Below, one piece after another: positions 33,954 through 46,660 of a stretch of 64,000 nucleotides of DNA. The position numbers and the translations under genes are program-made. The DNA comes from Girardinichthys multiradiatus. Lineage: Eukaryota; Chordata; Actinopteri; Cyprinodontiformes; Goodeidae. Location of the stretch: NCBI RefSeq assembly GCF_021462225.1, contig NC_061806.1, positions 23,642,144-23,706,143 on the forward strand, in the 5' to 3' direction. The notes beneath the pieces are model-generated. The model saw nothing but the letters and a program-made list of their open reading frames with translations. It had not been told where the DNA came from and did not search any database. How positions within the stretch are numbered: the stretch's first letter is position 1; every line of letters begins with the position of its first letter.

Positions 33954-34085
33954 AGTACATGGTGTGCTCTCACTCCGTTTTTATTTTAGAAAAACCCAGC
34001 GGAGAGCTTGATTGTTATTTTAGAAACTGTCGGGAGAGTGAATCAGCCCAAGTGACAGTAGTTATGTGACCACGGCAGTTAAAAG

Positions 34086-35012
34086 TGACTCATCTCTGCC
34101 ACAGACATGCAAAAATGGAACAAATGGGAGTCGGAAACTTTTTGCAGCCACTGTCTGTGTTCATGTGGATGAATATGTATGTATGTGTAAGATGAGACAA
34201 GCCCCTGTGCATGCATTTTGCACTTGATAAAACCCTTCTTGTGTGTTAGGCATGTTGGGTGTTGTCTGTCACAGTAGAGGCTGCAGCCACAGTGTTCGCT
34301 GATGGCTCCTGTCTGTTTTGGATGAGTCACTCAACACATTTTATAGTTCGCAGCTGCCCGTGTCATAATAAATTCTCTTCTGCCTCTGGTGCTCTATTGC
34401 ACACAGGCACATCTGTTAAAGGAACACAAAATATATGCAGATTTACAGTCTTTAAACTTACATTTGATCAATATTCAGTAAAAGCCAAGGATACTATAAC
34501 CTTCCTCTACAGCGATGTTAATTATCTCACTGGCTTCAACTAAAAGGTGTGTAGGTGGTGTGTCATGAAACCTCTGTGTAACAGCACCCTAATGCATATA
34601 AAGGTTAATGTGTATGCAAACATTCGCACTGGCACGCACTCACGTAGCCGCTTGTCTTTGTTCTACTGAATGGCCTCTGTTGCAGTGAGTCATCACCTAC
34701 AGTTTGTGTAATGGGATGAGTCAGAGAACTTTTCCAATCGCAGATAAACCTTCCACTCCCCTATTTCAGCGAAAGAGTGACTTGTGCGAGAAACTGGGTC
34801 CGATAGGAACGAAGAAAAAGACTTGTACAATTGACCTGGTAAAAACGGCGCCGGCCTCCTGTTTTAGCCAAGAAAGTCAGAGGAGGCAAGAGTTGGTTTA
34901 TGAGTCAGTGACTGAAAAACAACAAGATGTAAAGGCATAGGAGGAGGAGGTGGGGGTGGCAGGGACAACTGGGAAAGGTCAGTCTCAGCTGCAGGTCCTT
35001 ATCATTGACTCA
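34086..35012. promoter_or_regulatory. AP-1 site cluster downstream of CIBAR1
   Basis: Six perfect TGA(G/C)TCA heptamers at 34086, 34323, 34686, 34717, 34901 and 35006. About 0.1 would be expected by chance in this length. Surrounding DNA is non-repetitive and partly CpG-bearing (34850-35060). Candidate enhancer; the target is unknown. Confidence 0.5.
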
Positions 35013-35177
35013 TAGACCGCCGGCGTCATGCCACTCTTATCAAACTCAACACCGGCGGCAAACGTCAGCCGCTGCACGGCTTCATGCCAATGCCTTTATG
35101 TGCTATGTATCTCCTTGAGGTCGCTGGAGCTCTATTTACTTTGCTTAACGCTTTTTTGTTCTAAACACCAACTTAAA

Positions 35178-35208
35178 CTAGTTTAAAGAGGCTGCCTCTT
35201 TAAACTAG
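35178..35208. repeat. perfect hairpin, 14-bp stem, 3-nt loop
   Basis: Arm CTAGTTTAAAGAGG, loop CTG, exact reverse complement. Confidence 0.9.
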
Positions 35209-35261
35209 GCTTGCCTTGGCAAACGTTTTAAAAAACATGTATTGTCAGCTATGCATCTGAA

Positions 35262-36425
35262 ACCTCTGTGGAGGTGTACTGGATCTGAGTGCTGTTTCTG
35301 ATACTGCTGATCACATCGTACCGATTGGTTGACTGAAAAGGTGGGTGGGATTGTATTATACAGATCTTGCTTCGCTGACCGGGACTACTTTGTGTCATTT
35401 GGCAATTACAAATCTGAGTAAAGATCTTATGTGGAGGAGTTCCTAAAGATTCTATTTTTGGCCCACTTTTAAACAATATCTGTATGGTCTCCCAAGTGTC
35501 CTTCATACAGATACTGATGACACCCAACATTATATTTCTGTGTAGCCCCCTTACAATCACAGAGGCAGTGTGTTTATAGTATCATAATAATATGAGTGGA
35601 TGGGTCCAAAAGTCATTGTTTTTGGCCCCAGAAATCAGCCTTTGACTAGACTCAATGAGAACAGTAACAGAGTATCCAAGAACACCATGTGTTATGGACT
35701 CAGGGCTACATGTTTACATCCACATAAAGTGTATCACTAAAAAGACTTACTACCATCTTTAAAGAATTGTCAGAATGAAGGTTTTTGCAGAAAAACGTAC
35801 AGAAAAACTGGTGCATATTGTTGTTTTCAGCAGGTTAGATTGTATCTGTCTAAAAAGGTCTCTATCAGGCAGCTGCAGCTTATTCAAAATGCTGCTGCTT
35901 CTGACCAACACCAGGAGAATGGATTGTATCCCACCAGTCATAGCACTGGCTCCCTGTTTAAAAACAATAGAATATAAAATTGTGTTATAAGTTTACTAGG
36001 TACCAAATGGACTTGGATCATCTATGAATCCTTCTCATGTTATCAGAGACATATTCACAAAGTGAAGCGGTCTCAAGGACCAGAACTAAACTAAAGAAAT
36101 CCTGCATTTAGTTTCTGTGCTCTGCAGTTCTGGAACCAACTTCCTGAAAACCTAAAATATTTTAAAACTTCCATTTTGTGCTGCGCCTTTCCCAAAAAGT
36201 AAATATATATATATTAATTCATTTTTATCATAACTAAGCTATCTGTTTTAAACTTGCTTTTTAATGTTTTTTAATGTTTTTTATGTTTTTTTATGCATTA
36301 GTTTTAATGCATTTCTTGTTTTTAAGTTAATTTTCTTTACCTTGGTTCCTTTAATTTGCTATAAAAAACTTACAACAGCCTTGTTGATTACTGGTACTAT
36401 ACAAATAAACCTGCCTTGTCTTGTA
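35262..36425 (+). mobile_element. L2-type LINE, 3' part, decayed
   Basis: RT motifs in order: LDLSAVSDTADHI (35279 onward; LDLSAAFD-type, catalytic Asp region), GVPKDSIFGPLL (GVPQGS-type, near 35436), TDDTQHYIS (ADDTQLYIS-type, near 35515). Then the C-terminal LIQNAAAS/LLTNTRRMD-like region near 35900 and a tail ending CTATACAAATAAACCTGCC. Frames are broken many times. The L2 family call follows from these motifs. Confidence 0.75.
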
Positions 36426-36429
36426 TTAC

Positions 36430-38165
36430 AAATTTAATTCTTTCAATTTCTATAGATAACCTATTTAATAAGATTTCAAGTGATGCTTTCCAATGACAGG
36501 TTGAAGCGCCTCTCTTGTCGACACCACCAGAGGGAGATGTTTCAAAGTTTTCCTTTCTGTGTTCAGTCTGGCAGGCTGAAATAAGGAGACATTGTGTTCT
36601 TTTCTCCCTATGATTAGCTGTAGCGCATGAGATTCGCCTCAAACCAGCTGATTTTGAAGTCTTACTTTTATTCAGCATGTAAAATTATCCAAATATGGCT
36701 TGAGTTTTCATGTAAAAAAACTACTTCATGACTCAAACATTTTGATCTCCAACTTTATTCAAATGCAACTGTTTTGCATTTACAAACAAAAGGTTACAAT
36801 TTTGATCTGGCCAACATCAGCTGCTTATCTACTAGTCTAATTGAAACAAGTCGGGATTCATTCTTTAAAGCTGACATAGATGGACGGTTTTAGCACAACC
36901 CTCTTTATATTTTTCTTATCCTTTTCTACATTCTAAAGTGAGCTGGTAGAGGAATGATTCATAAGTCAATTTTAGTAGTGGCAGTATCTGGGGAGCACAC
37001 CTTAGACTGGCTATCCTATAGATCTGCCAAACAAAAAGGAAAGGATTCCCTTCTCTCATACTCTGACTCACCTGCAATCATTCCCATTAATGGGTGTGCG
37101 ACTCTGCCTCTCTGAAGAAAACGTTGTTTTTTAAGATTTAGATTTGTGTCAGTATGAAGGCAATGTGCACATGTTTGGGGAAATGCATTATATACATATG
37201 TGAATGAGTGCCTCAAAGTACAGTTGTTTGCAATATTAAACACAGTGTCGTGCCAGCGGCTGTTATAAAATTGAGCGGCAGCATAGCCGGAGTCTGATTC
37301 ACACACTGACTCACTGACAACACTGCTATGGCGTGTGTGTGTATATATTTGTGTGTGTGAGAGTGTGAGAGAGAGTGTCGCAAACTACACACAGTCTCTG
37401 GTAGAACTGCCCTGTGTTGCTTGTGTTCTAGGAACCCTTAACCGTGCTGCATTCCCAGGAGTTTACACCCGCAGACAAGGTCAGGAGTTTACAGGAGCAG
37501 TGGTCAGCAAAACTATTAATCCAATGAGCCATTTATCCCTTGCTCTTGCAACATAACATTTTCTCTAGAGCTGCAAAACCCACTTAGAACTTAGAAAAAT
37601 GATAACTTGTTGAGTTTTAGAAATATGTAATATATGAAGTTTTGTTCTATTGTTAAATGAAATAGAATTATAAAATATTTACTTTTTGTGCAAAGAAAAT
37701 CTGTACCCCTTGTGACCTGTTGTGGAAATATTATAGCATAATTAAAAAAAACTAGAGAGAAGAACAGTTTAATCAAGCCATTCTACTGCCTATCATTGTT
37801 TATTTTCTATAAAGTATTTTTTCAAATTTATCAGGAGCCTTCCTGAAATAGACCAAAAGCTGCATGTGGCTGTCGAGTCACAGGTTGCCGACACTTGTTT
37901 TATACCAGCGAGTATTCACATGCTGGGCAGTGCATAGGAAATACCTGGTTCTATCCGCTGTGTAAACCTATAAAATACACTGTCAGATGAAAAACTTCAA
38001 TAAATGAAGTACATGTTCATGAGTTAGTAGCAGCCTAAAGTATTTGTATGACTATATTAGACTTCCATTTAAAAAAAATCAACTTCGGAAGTCACCTAGG
38101 AGTGACTCCTGACAGGACAACTACTAGTTGTGCACTACAGAGATCTAGCCTTTATTGAAATGGGG
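36430..38165. other. intergenic
   Basis: No gene. Three more AP-1 heptamers lie at 36729, 37064 and 37307. 37020-37560 is GC-balanced and non-repetitive. A (GT)n-rich patch lies near 37336-37380. Confidence 0.4.
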
Positions 38166-38553
38166 CAAAAAAAAGCCATTGTTGAAAGCCATCATATGAA
38201 GTTCTGTTTGTGATTTGCTGGAAGCCAACATGGCAGAAACTGCTCTAGTCAGATGAGACCAAAGTTTTATTTTTTGGCTTACATGCAAACTGCTAAGTGT
38301 AAAGGAAAGCTAACACCTCACATCAACCTGAACACACCCTTTCCACAGTGAAACAAAGTGGTGGCTGCATAATGCTGTGGGGAAGGCTTTTCTCAGCAGG
38401 AACAATGAAACTGCTCAGACTTGATGGGAAGATGGATGGCGATGAACACAGGGCAAAATCTGATAGAGCCTAATTAACATCAAAGGAAAACTACTTTAAA
38501 ACTACAGCCAGAGCTACAATGGAATGGTTAGGATCAAAGCATACCCATGTGTT
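38166..38553 (+). mobile_element. Tc1 relic, left part (split by a hAT-type insertion)
   Basis: GTCAGATGAGACCAAAGTTT (first catalytic Asp), GCATAATGCTGTGGGGAAGG, CTCAGCAGGAACAATGAAAC, CAGAGCTACAATGGAATGG, CATGTGTTAGAAAG; then interrupted. Confidence 0.8.
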
Positions 38554-38561
38554 AGAAAGAC

Positions 38562-39306
38562 CAGGGGCGGACTGGCCATCGGAAGCACTGGGACACTACC
38601 CGGTGGCCTGGCCACTGGCCTGCCCCGCACAGCGCTCAGTGAGGGGCGGGAATATAGCCAATGCATAAAAGTAGTCAGTTAGTGAATCTGAATAAATGGG
38701 AAATAATGGGTGGACTTTGGAATTTTCTTTACAAAGTGCTGAAGAAAGCTGTCATGAAGGTGGGGGACAGCAGCGGTAAGGAGTCAGAGCAGGAACCTTC
38801 AATTTAAGAGCACAAAACACACCTGCAGGCTATGCTCATGACGATCTGTATGCAATACCTTACTAAGTATAGATTATTTAAAATGTTCATTTCATTTCGC
38901 AGAGATGAAATGAAATGAGAGAGAGACAAGAGAAGCCATTTGATTATTTTTCCTCCCCTCATTCCAAGGATTTGGATTTATTTTTTTCAGTAACACCTAA
39001 ATCAGACAAGTCAAAGAAGAATTCCAAATCATTTGTTGTATGATACTATGATTGATTGTCATATTAGTGAGCTTAAAAGGCTTTTTACATAGCGTAATGT
39101 AGGTTAACATAATTTCAGCTTATGGGATGTGAGTACATAATATTGCACCACAGCTGAAACGTTTATTTTGGAGGTATTCAGTAAATGACATGTCCAATCA
39201 AAGTGTGCTCAATTTAACTCAGTCTTTTTGGTTTGTATTAATTTGCTGGTGGTGGCCTGGGATGGTATCAAATTCCTGACCTGGATTTTTGTCCCAGTCC
39301 TCCCTG
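38562..39306. mobile_element. hAT-type non-autonomous transposon inserted in Tc1
   Basis: Begins CAGGGGCGGACTGG and ends CCAGTCCTCCCTG (inverted, near match). It is flanked by an 8-bp target duplication AGAAAGAC/AGAAGGAC (38554-38561, 39307-39314; 7 of 8 identical), the length typical of hAT elements. The Tc1 sequence resumes right after it. No transposase is encoded. Confidence 0.7.
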
Positions 39307-39455
39307 AGAAGGACCATTCAAAGTTCACATCAATTGAGAATCTGTACCAAGACTTGAAAGTTGATGTTCACAAACAACTTGCAAAGACTGGGCAAATTTT
39401 CAGTCAAAATGTTAATTGGTCAAAAGATATGAATGTTTTAGCAAGGCACTGAAGA
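39307..39455 (+). mobile_element. Tc1 relic, right part
   Basis: ATTCAAAGTTCACATCAATT, GAGAATCTGTACCAAGACTT (the Glu region, IENL), then TCAGTC and GCAAGGCACTG. Continuation of 38166-38553. Confidence 0.78.
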
Positions 39456-40699
39456 GGTTTGACAAAATCAGTGCAATTTTAATTATATGTTCCCTCCTAC
39501 TTTTAGACACAACTTCAAGCTGCTGCTCAGTGTATTGATAATATGTTTACGACTGCAGCCCGTTCTCCTTTTCTCTGATTTATGTACCAACATGTGCACA
39601 GTGTACCTGTTGTCAAGGGCAGTAAGTCAAAACAGTTATTGTAAAGTATCTTTAGTGCATTCCAGGATCAGTGGAACAAGAGTAAATCATGCAATGCTTG
39701 TGCTTTACACAAGGGTACAGTATTGTAAATCTGCCTCAGTATGTGTCAACTATGTGCACTGCATCCATATATCATTTGATGTTGATAAGGGCGAAAGTGA
39801 CTTATTTACTTCCAGATGCCTAATAGCTGTGTCATTTGGTTATTCCCTGTTCAACATAAATCATGATTTGCGAAAGGGAAGTGAAAAACACCATGTGCCA
39901 TTTATGTGTGTGTGAGTTTGTCTTCTCAACAGGGTGCTTTTAATGTGATGTTTTATGTCTTTAAAATATGAGGAAAAGCTAGCCATTGATAAAGCAAGAG
40001 TCTGTGACAAGAGTTTTATTGTTAATCTAGACTAAATTGCATGATCAGATAACGATTGTTGTATACTCTTGTTTTGTGTCTTTGTTACTTTTAGCACAGT
40101 TTCAAAGTATTTTACATGAAGAGATTAAGTGAGTTGGTCAAATGATGTCTCAAAGAAAACAATAAAATATGTGATAAATACATCAACCACTGGTACAAGG
40201 TTTTAGAGAGGTAATCGACTTATATTGCATTCATTCATTGGGCAGAGAGGCCAATAAAATTTGTGTAGCCAGCTCACACCTGGCATTAAAATCTCACCTT
40301 TAGGATCATTGGAATACAAGGATTAGAAAGAGAGAACCCACTTTTAAATCAATACTGTATCCAAGAATAGGTGACCTTATATACCTTTTAGTGATGCTAA
40401 TAGGTGTCAGCTGCACACTTTTGAGCCAAGTTGATACAATTGGGGAAGACATAAAAATAAATAAACAACATAACTTTTTTTGATCAAATATCTTAAAGAA
40501 AGTACCCAGAAAACCTAGACTGGAGGACAGCATGGAATCTGAATTTAGAGACTAATATTATTTATAAACTCTTTAAATATAGTGAGACATGAGGTACCAA
40601 ATGCAAGAAGTCCAAACTTGTTGTGATTAACTTTTCAGGATGTCTTTTTTTTTTCTAGTATGTACAGAATGTCGTCTGCATAAAACGACAATGCAGTCT
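39456..40699. other. intergenic, nothing recognised
   Basis: A 142-codon open frame at 39487-39915 has no recognisable domain, signal or splice context and is most likely chance. Confidence 0.4.
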
Positions 40700-41090
40700 T
40701 AAAGGTGACATATCGTGCGTTTAGATCTTTCCTTTTCACACTTAAATCACTAAGTGGTGGTCTATGCAAGTGGAACTGCAATGCTTTGGTCTGAACTCCT
40801 GGTTATTGTAGCTCCACAGGCTCCTCCTTTATCCCTGTTCTCAGGTGCATCTGAGAGCAACCAGTTTTGGTGCGGTCTCTATAAATGCTGTCGAGGTCAA
40901 AGTGCGCTCCACTTTAACCACTTTCGTCCATTTTTATAGCTTGATAACAATTATCTACCTCCCCAGAAACAAGACAAAAGTGGCAAAAATGCAAAACTTG
41001 ATATTATTTAAAACACGCAGTACGGTTCTGTCTAAAAGCAGCACACAGCACTAACATAAGCAGAAGGCACAATGCTACTGCTATCAAAAC
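40700..41090. repeat. possible non-autonomous repeat
   Basis: AAAGGTGACATATCGTGCG...TCTCAGGTGCATCTGAGAGC looks like an interspersed teleost repeat with a GGTGACATAT tip, but the other end was not found. Confidence 0.3.
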
Positions 41091-41129
41091 AATGACCAGG
41101 ACGTCATATCAACACAGTAAATTCATGTC

Positions 41130-41318
41130 TAAAATAAAGTTTACTGTCACATATATTTATGTGCACATATATTTATATTATATTGTAGATATGTTTATAC
41201 TGTTTAATTTGTACTGTATTGCACCGACTACGCCAAAACAAATTCCTTGTATGTCCAAAAACGTACTTGGCAATAAAGCTTTTCTGATTCTGATTCTGAT
41301 TCTGATTCTGATTCTGAT
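41130..41318 (+). mobile_element. LINE 3' tail with (CTGATT)n
   Basis: TGTATTGCACCGACTACGCC, AAAACAAATTCCTTGTATGT, CTTGGCAATAAAG, then five to six CTGATT units. This is the 3' end of a common teleost LINE (L2/CR1 group) with its short terminal repeat. Confidence 0.7.
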
Positions 41319-43179
41319 TTTAGCATTATTTGCAGCTTACCGCTTTGCTGTGTCCGTCGTTTCCATAGATAGAGGGAACGGACCCCTTTCAGCAAATCCT
41401 TCTTTAAACTGGTGGAGGTTGCTGAAGATACAAGTTAATATGAACTATGATCTTAATTCTCACTCAGGACTCTGAACCATAGCTGAATGCTTTGGTCCAC
41501 ACCTCTTTGGACTAATATTCATAAGTAATATGAAGAAAGGTCGTTTGCACTTAGCAGCATTGAGCGCTTTAACTACTTTAAAACCTGACTTGAAGCTGTT
41601 AAACATTTTATCACAAATTAATAACCATTTGTACATCACAAAGAAAATCTGTTTAACTGACAAACCTTTGGGATTTCTCTATGGCATCTATGGTAAATGA
41701 GACAGCTTTAAGAAAATCATCTCCACCAAAACCACTGCCACAGATTGTTTGGGACATGTGGAAAGATTCTGTGGCATGAGTTTTGTAACTTATGAGTTGG
41801 CACATATGCTACATGTATGCACCACTGATACAGAACTTAATGCTGGGCCTATGTTGTAGCAATGACCCAATAGTAACATTACTTAATCTCATGCTACTCT
41901 ATGCATACACTCTATCTACACTAATACCTAGGCATTCTGATTGCTTGAAGGGGCTGATATACTACCAGATTTGCCTCAGTTTTCTGACCAATTTGTCTTA
42001 TGATTGTGTGAAAACAATTAACTTTCAGCCCAAGATAGCATTTATGTTATGCATACTTCATGTACATGACAGGATTTGATGTTTCACAAATGGCACTTCA
42101 TTTCTTCATGTCTAACGTCACATAAAGTATTTTTAGTAATGCCAACATATATAGCAGATATGAAACAGTAACACAGGAGCTTTATAGTGATGTGTTTTAA
42201 GGCTAGCATGATGATGGGAGGATTAGGTTATGCTTCCAGGGTGAACCTCCAGGAAAGGAGTGTGTGTAAACATTGCCTTCTGAAGTCATGCATTTCTAAC
42301 TTTGTCCATGTGCTTCTACCTGTATTGTAAGTTTCCTTAAACTTTGTAAAAATAAAAAATAAAAAACAGCAACTGGTTACCTGGCATAAAGTTGGCCAAG
42401 TAACAAAGACATGTTTATTAGATTTCAACTGATCAACTTTTAATATGTACAAAAACATTGTCAGAAGTTGTAAAAACAACGTTTTAAAGTTCTCACTTTA
42501 AATTTGATGCCGACAGTGCATTTTGGACTGAAAAAGTTATAATGTTAAAATCACTCCACATATACTGCATCTTCCAAGTCAATGGTCTAACTGAGAACAT
42601 TTTACTAACATGCCTGGGGATGAAAACAGCATCCTTGAATGGCTCAGTCATCTATCAGAAGTTAAGTGGGCTTAACTGCTCTGTCAAACATGTTGGGCAA
42701 TAATTCAAAAGTTCTTCAAAGGTCCCTTGTTAATATAAATTTGAGCCACTTCTGTGAATCTCAAGGATGTTGAGAATGTTTTGTTTAGGGAAAAAGAAAA
42801 GTGAGTGATAGTTCAAGTTCCTTAGTTACTGCACTCTGATGCCCAAGACTAAACTGCAAAAAGTAAAATGTTAGTTAAGGGGACTTGCATCGTGCTGGCA
42901 GGACAGCCCACAGAGCAGCCCAAAGAACATCATATAATTGGTCTTCCTTAATCTCTATATGGGGTTGATGCCAATTTTATCTGAATAACATTGTTTTAGA
43001 GCATTCTTTTATTTCACTAGAAATGTATTGGTGAAAGAAGCATCATAGATTTTAGTTTCCATTAATGATAAAGTTTGTAAAATTCCCACTAGTTGCTACT
43101 GCTAGCATTACTTGCATGTTACACATTTTAAATTACAAGCAACAGACATAGGAGTTATAATAATTATCCTATTTCTAAA
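41319..43179. other. intergenic, nothing recognised
   Basis: AT-rich, no gene or clear repeat. Confidence 0.4.
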
Positions 43180-43320
43180 GCATTTTAAAATTGAATTAAA
43201 TCTTGAAGTAATTAATATGAGCATTAATTACTTACTTAACATTAAATTTCCCTTTGGGATGAATAACGTATTTCTCAATTAAATTGAATTGGAATTGAAT
43301 TTGAATTGAAGTGCTAAATA
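43180..43320 (+). mobile_element. LINE 3' tail with (TTGAA)n-like end
   Basis: AAATTTCCCTTTGGGATGAATAACGTA followed by degenerate TTGAAT units, the usual tail of another teleost LINE. Confidence 0.55.
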
Positions 43321-45559
43321 AAATGATAAAACAAAGACAGAACAATAATACAAGTCTGTATTCAACACAGGTTAAAGATAAAAGCATTCCTATTAGGTTT
43401 TCCTGAATATAAAAGTCTTTCACTGTTTTTTGAAACAATTCACAGTCTTTGCTGCTCTAAGGCTCTCCAGCAGGATGTTCCAGGGCTGTGTAGCACCAGC
43501 AGGAAAGATTCAGTCATCTATTGTTTGTAGTTTGGTCCTGGGAGGGCAGAGACGGTGATTGTTTTTCAAGCAGATGTTTCTTATTGAGGATTCTGGGAGG
43601 ATTTCCGTGGATGAAATAAATGGTCAACAGAAAAAGTTTGCATTCAATATGTAGATGCGTAGGGAGCCAAAAAAGGACCTGGAGGATAGGTCTGACGTGA
43701 TCATGTTTCCGTACCGTCATTAGAATTGACCCAGTCCTGATCTCTGTGGGACTTTAAGGATGACAGGATGGGCCCACAATCAGCTCTGTAGCTTTTCAAG
43801 ACAAATTCATTCAGAAATCATGTTTTGTTGCCAAACCCATGTCACTCTGTGTCACATTCGTTCAAAAGAGAAATTGTGGAAAGTGAAACTATTCTGAAGC
43901 TGGAAAATAATGGTAAAAATGTTTGACTGCTTCAGAATAGTGAATATTCACGGTTCACTATTTCTCTCTCCAATAATCAAAGACAACTTTTTCAAGTCTT
44001 TGAATTTTCAAAATGTCATTAACTTGAATAGGGTGAGCTTTGTCTCTCATTTTTTGGAGAACATTAATATTACCCCCAAGAAGCATGATCCCCAAGGAGC
44101 GAGTTCTGAGATAACTCTATAAAACATAAGTTGTCCTACTTTTAGTAGGTATTTTAAGTATGTGACTAGCAATAAACCATTTTAACATTTAATTATTTGT
44201 TAAATAAAACATACTTTATATCAATAAATATTAATAATTTTGATTCAGTCGAACGAATGTAGCCAAAAAACATCTTTTGTTGCCATTGATGTGAGCCAGG
44301 GGCAGCATTTATATTTGAAGAGTTTTGGCTCAATAACTGATCTGGGACCCCACAGGTGCCAGTGTGGGCTAGGGATTTAGCAAAGTGATAGAAGGCTGTG
44401 CCATCTATCACAATGTTTTACGGGCTGCCATGTGTCACATATGAGGTAGTGCTGTCATGATTTCCACATCTAAACTCTGAAATTAAACTTTAATCAACTC
44501 CCTGTGACCAAAACTTTTAAAGTTTTATTTATAAGGGATCTTAAAGTTTAGATTGATTTTCACTATCAAGCAAATTTGCTCATTTTTGCACTTGCTTGAT
44601 GTTCTGTTTTGTTGCAGTTGTAAACTTGAATTGTTTTAAATGTTTCACCTAATCAATGTGGGTCTAATTCCCAGGTAAAGAAAGAGGCAAGTTAACATTA
44701 ATGGCAGAAACAGGGAGACACTGGGGCTGCAGCCACACCAACTTACAAATAACTTTGAGCAATAAGGAGTAAATTAAGCGTTTTTTACTTGGCTCAAGTT
44801 CTGATGGTAACAAAATGTTAGATGTAGCACTGTAATAGAGTACAAAAATTCAGGGATGTGAGATAAAAAAGGAGTATTTACATATAAGGTAACATTAGCT
44901 CTGCAGTGCAATTAGCTGATGCAGAAAGTTAGAAAATCACATTATTCATAATTTACTTATGATCCCTTGGTTCTTTTTTGATGTGGACAGTTAGGTTGAT
45001 TATCATTTTTATAAATTTGTTGAAAACGTTATTGCTGGTGTAGCTAAAGGCGTTGCTTTCTAAAATTGTTTACATTGAATAATGTTAATGCAGTAATTAG
45101 TGAGAAGCTGCCATTTTAAAGATGCATAAATAAACAACATATATAAAGTAACAACTGCTAATTTTAAATAGGTAAACACTTGCTCTGAGTTTGCCTTACC
45201 CCTTCCCTGTGATAGTTGTCTTCATACACAGCTGTGCTGCAATCTTTGGGTTTCGGTCATGTAACACTTCATGAGAATGTGCGAAGGAAATTAATGTGAA
45301 CACAGGGTCATAATGGGTGGAAAAATATTTTCTGCCCTAGCTCTTGCACCAGAATGACAGCATTCACCTTCCACATTTTGAAAACTCTAAACTGAGTATT
45401 TCCTCTTAATGCTGTTGCACCACCCTGCTTCTGTCATCTTCACCAGGCTGAAAAAATACAATCAAGTGAAACCGAAGACAGAATGTGACATAAGAACATG
45501 TTGGGCCCATCTTAATTCAGTTGAATGAGGGTTAAATATATGTTTGGCTCCATAGTCAT
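43321..45559. other. intergenic, possible old repeat at 43430-43780
   Basis: 43430-43780 has the look of an interspersed repeat (GGATGTTCCAGGGCTGTGTAGC, GGTCCTGGGAGGGCAGAG) but could not be assigned. Elsewhere nothing was recognised. Confidence 0.35.
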
Positions 45560-45880
45560 TAAGTGATGTCAAGTCAAGTCAAGTTTATTTTAATAAAAAA
45601 ATAAATAAAATAAAGAGAATAGAATGATGGATAAGAAAATGAAAGGAAAATTGGACTGAAAACGCAACTAATAATGTTTAAATGGCACACTCAAAGGCCA
45701 CTCTAAACAAATTGGTTTTTAATCTTGATTTAAAGCAACTTAGGGTTTCAGTGTTTTTATAGTTTTCTTGGAGTTTATTCCAGATTAGTGGAGGATAACA
45801 ATTAAGAACTGATGTGTTTAAGTGAATATGCAATGTCCTGCCCTGGTATACATACTTTGTTAAACAATTAAAGCTCAGTC
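45560..45880 (+). repeat. interspersed repeat of unassigned family
   Basis: TCAAGTCAAGTCAAGTTTATTTT start, then TTTTTAATCTTGATTTAAAGCA and GGAGTTTATTCCAGATTAGTG, words shared by many teleost repeats. Confidence 0.45.
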
Positions 45881-46660
45881 AGGTTGGGTGGATAGGACCT
45901 TAAGAACATCAAGTTTTTGAATTGGTCTGGACTTTGACTTTGCCATGATAAGGCAATAATATTTAATTTAAACTATTTCATTGTAGCTCTAGCTGAAGGT
46001 TTAGGGTGTTTGTCCTGCTGGAAGGTGAACGTTCTTCACAGACTCAAGTATTTGTAGCCTCTTAACAGGTTTTATTTCAAAATTGTCCTGTTTTTAGCTT
46101 CATCCATCTTCCTGTCAAATCTGACAAGCTTTTTTGTCCTTGAAAAAAATTAAGCATCCCTACACCACCATGTTTCTCTATGGAGATGTTGTGTTGTAGG
46201 GGATGTCCAGGGTTAATTTCCACTACACATTGCTTATTCTATGTTGGTCAAAAGGTTCAGTTTCATTAAATCTGACCAGAGCACCTTCTTACATGCTTGC
46301 ATGCCTGAAAACACCATCTCAATCTTGACTCAGGTTCACCATATCTGTCAAACGGAATGGCCCAAATTGCAAAAATCTACCATGAAAAGCTTGTGGAAGG
46401 ATGCCCAAAAATAATTGACCGAAGGCATACAGTTTAAAGGCAGTTCTACCAAAAATGTTGGAAATGCCTGAATTTGAAAAAAGTAAAAAAAAAAAAAAAA
46501 ATCCCATTTACCATTCTGTCATATGGCAAATAGGAAAAAAAATGGTAATCCTAACTGATCTGCTCGTACTCGTACTCTCGGATACCACCATCTCAGTCAT
46601 GACCTAGAGTTCATGGCCATAGATTATTTGTGGAATCATTTTGCAAGGCACTGTAACCAC
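45881..46660 (-). mobile_element. Tc1-type relic
   Basis: Minus-strand Tc1: TGTCCTGCTGGAAGGTGAAC, TTGTCAGATTTGAC-type region (DLTGRW side), CACCACCATGTTTCTCTATG, CTGACCAGAGCACCTTCTTA, ending near GCAAGGCACTGTAAC (46643-46657). Confidence 0.8.

Noticed and set aside
39487..39915. 142-codon open frame on +
   Set aside because: No domain, signal or exon boundaries; composition matches surrounding noncoding DNA.
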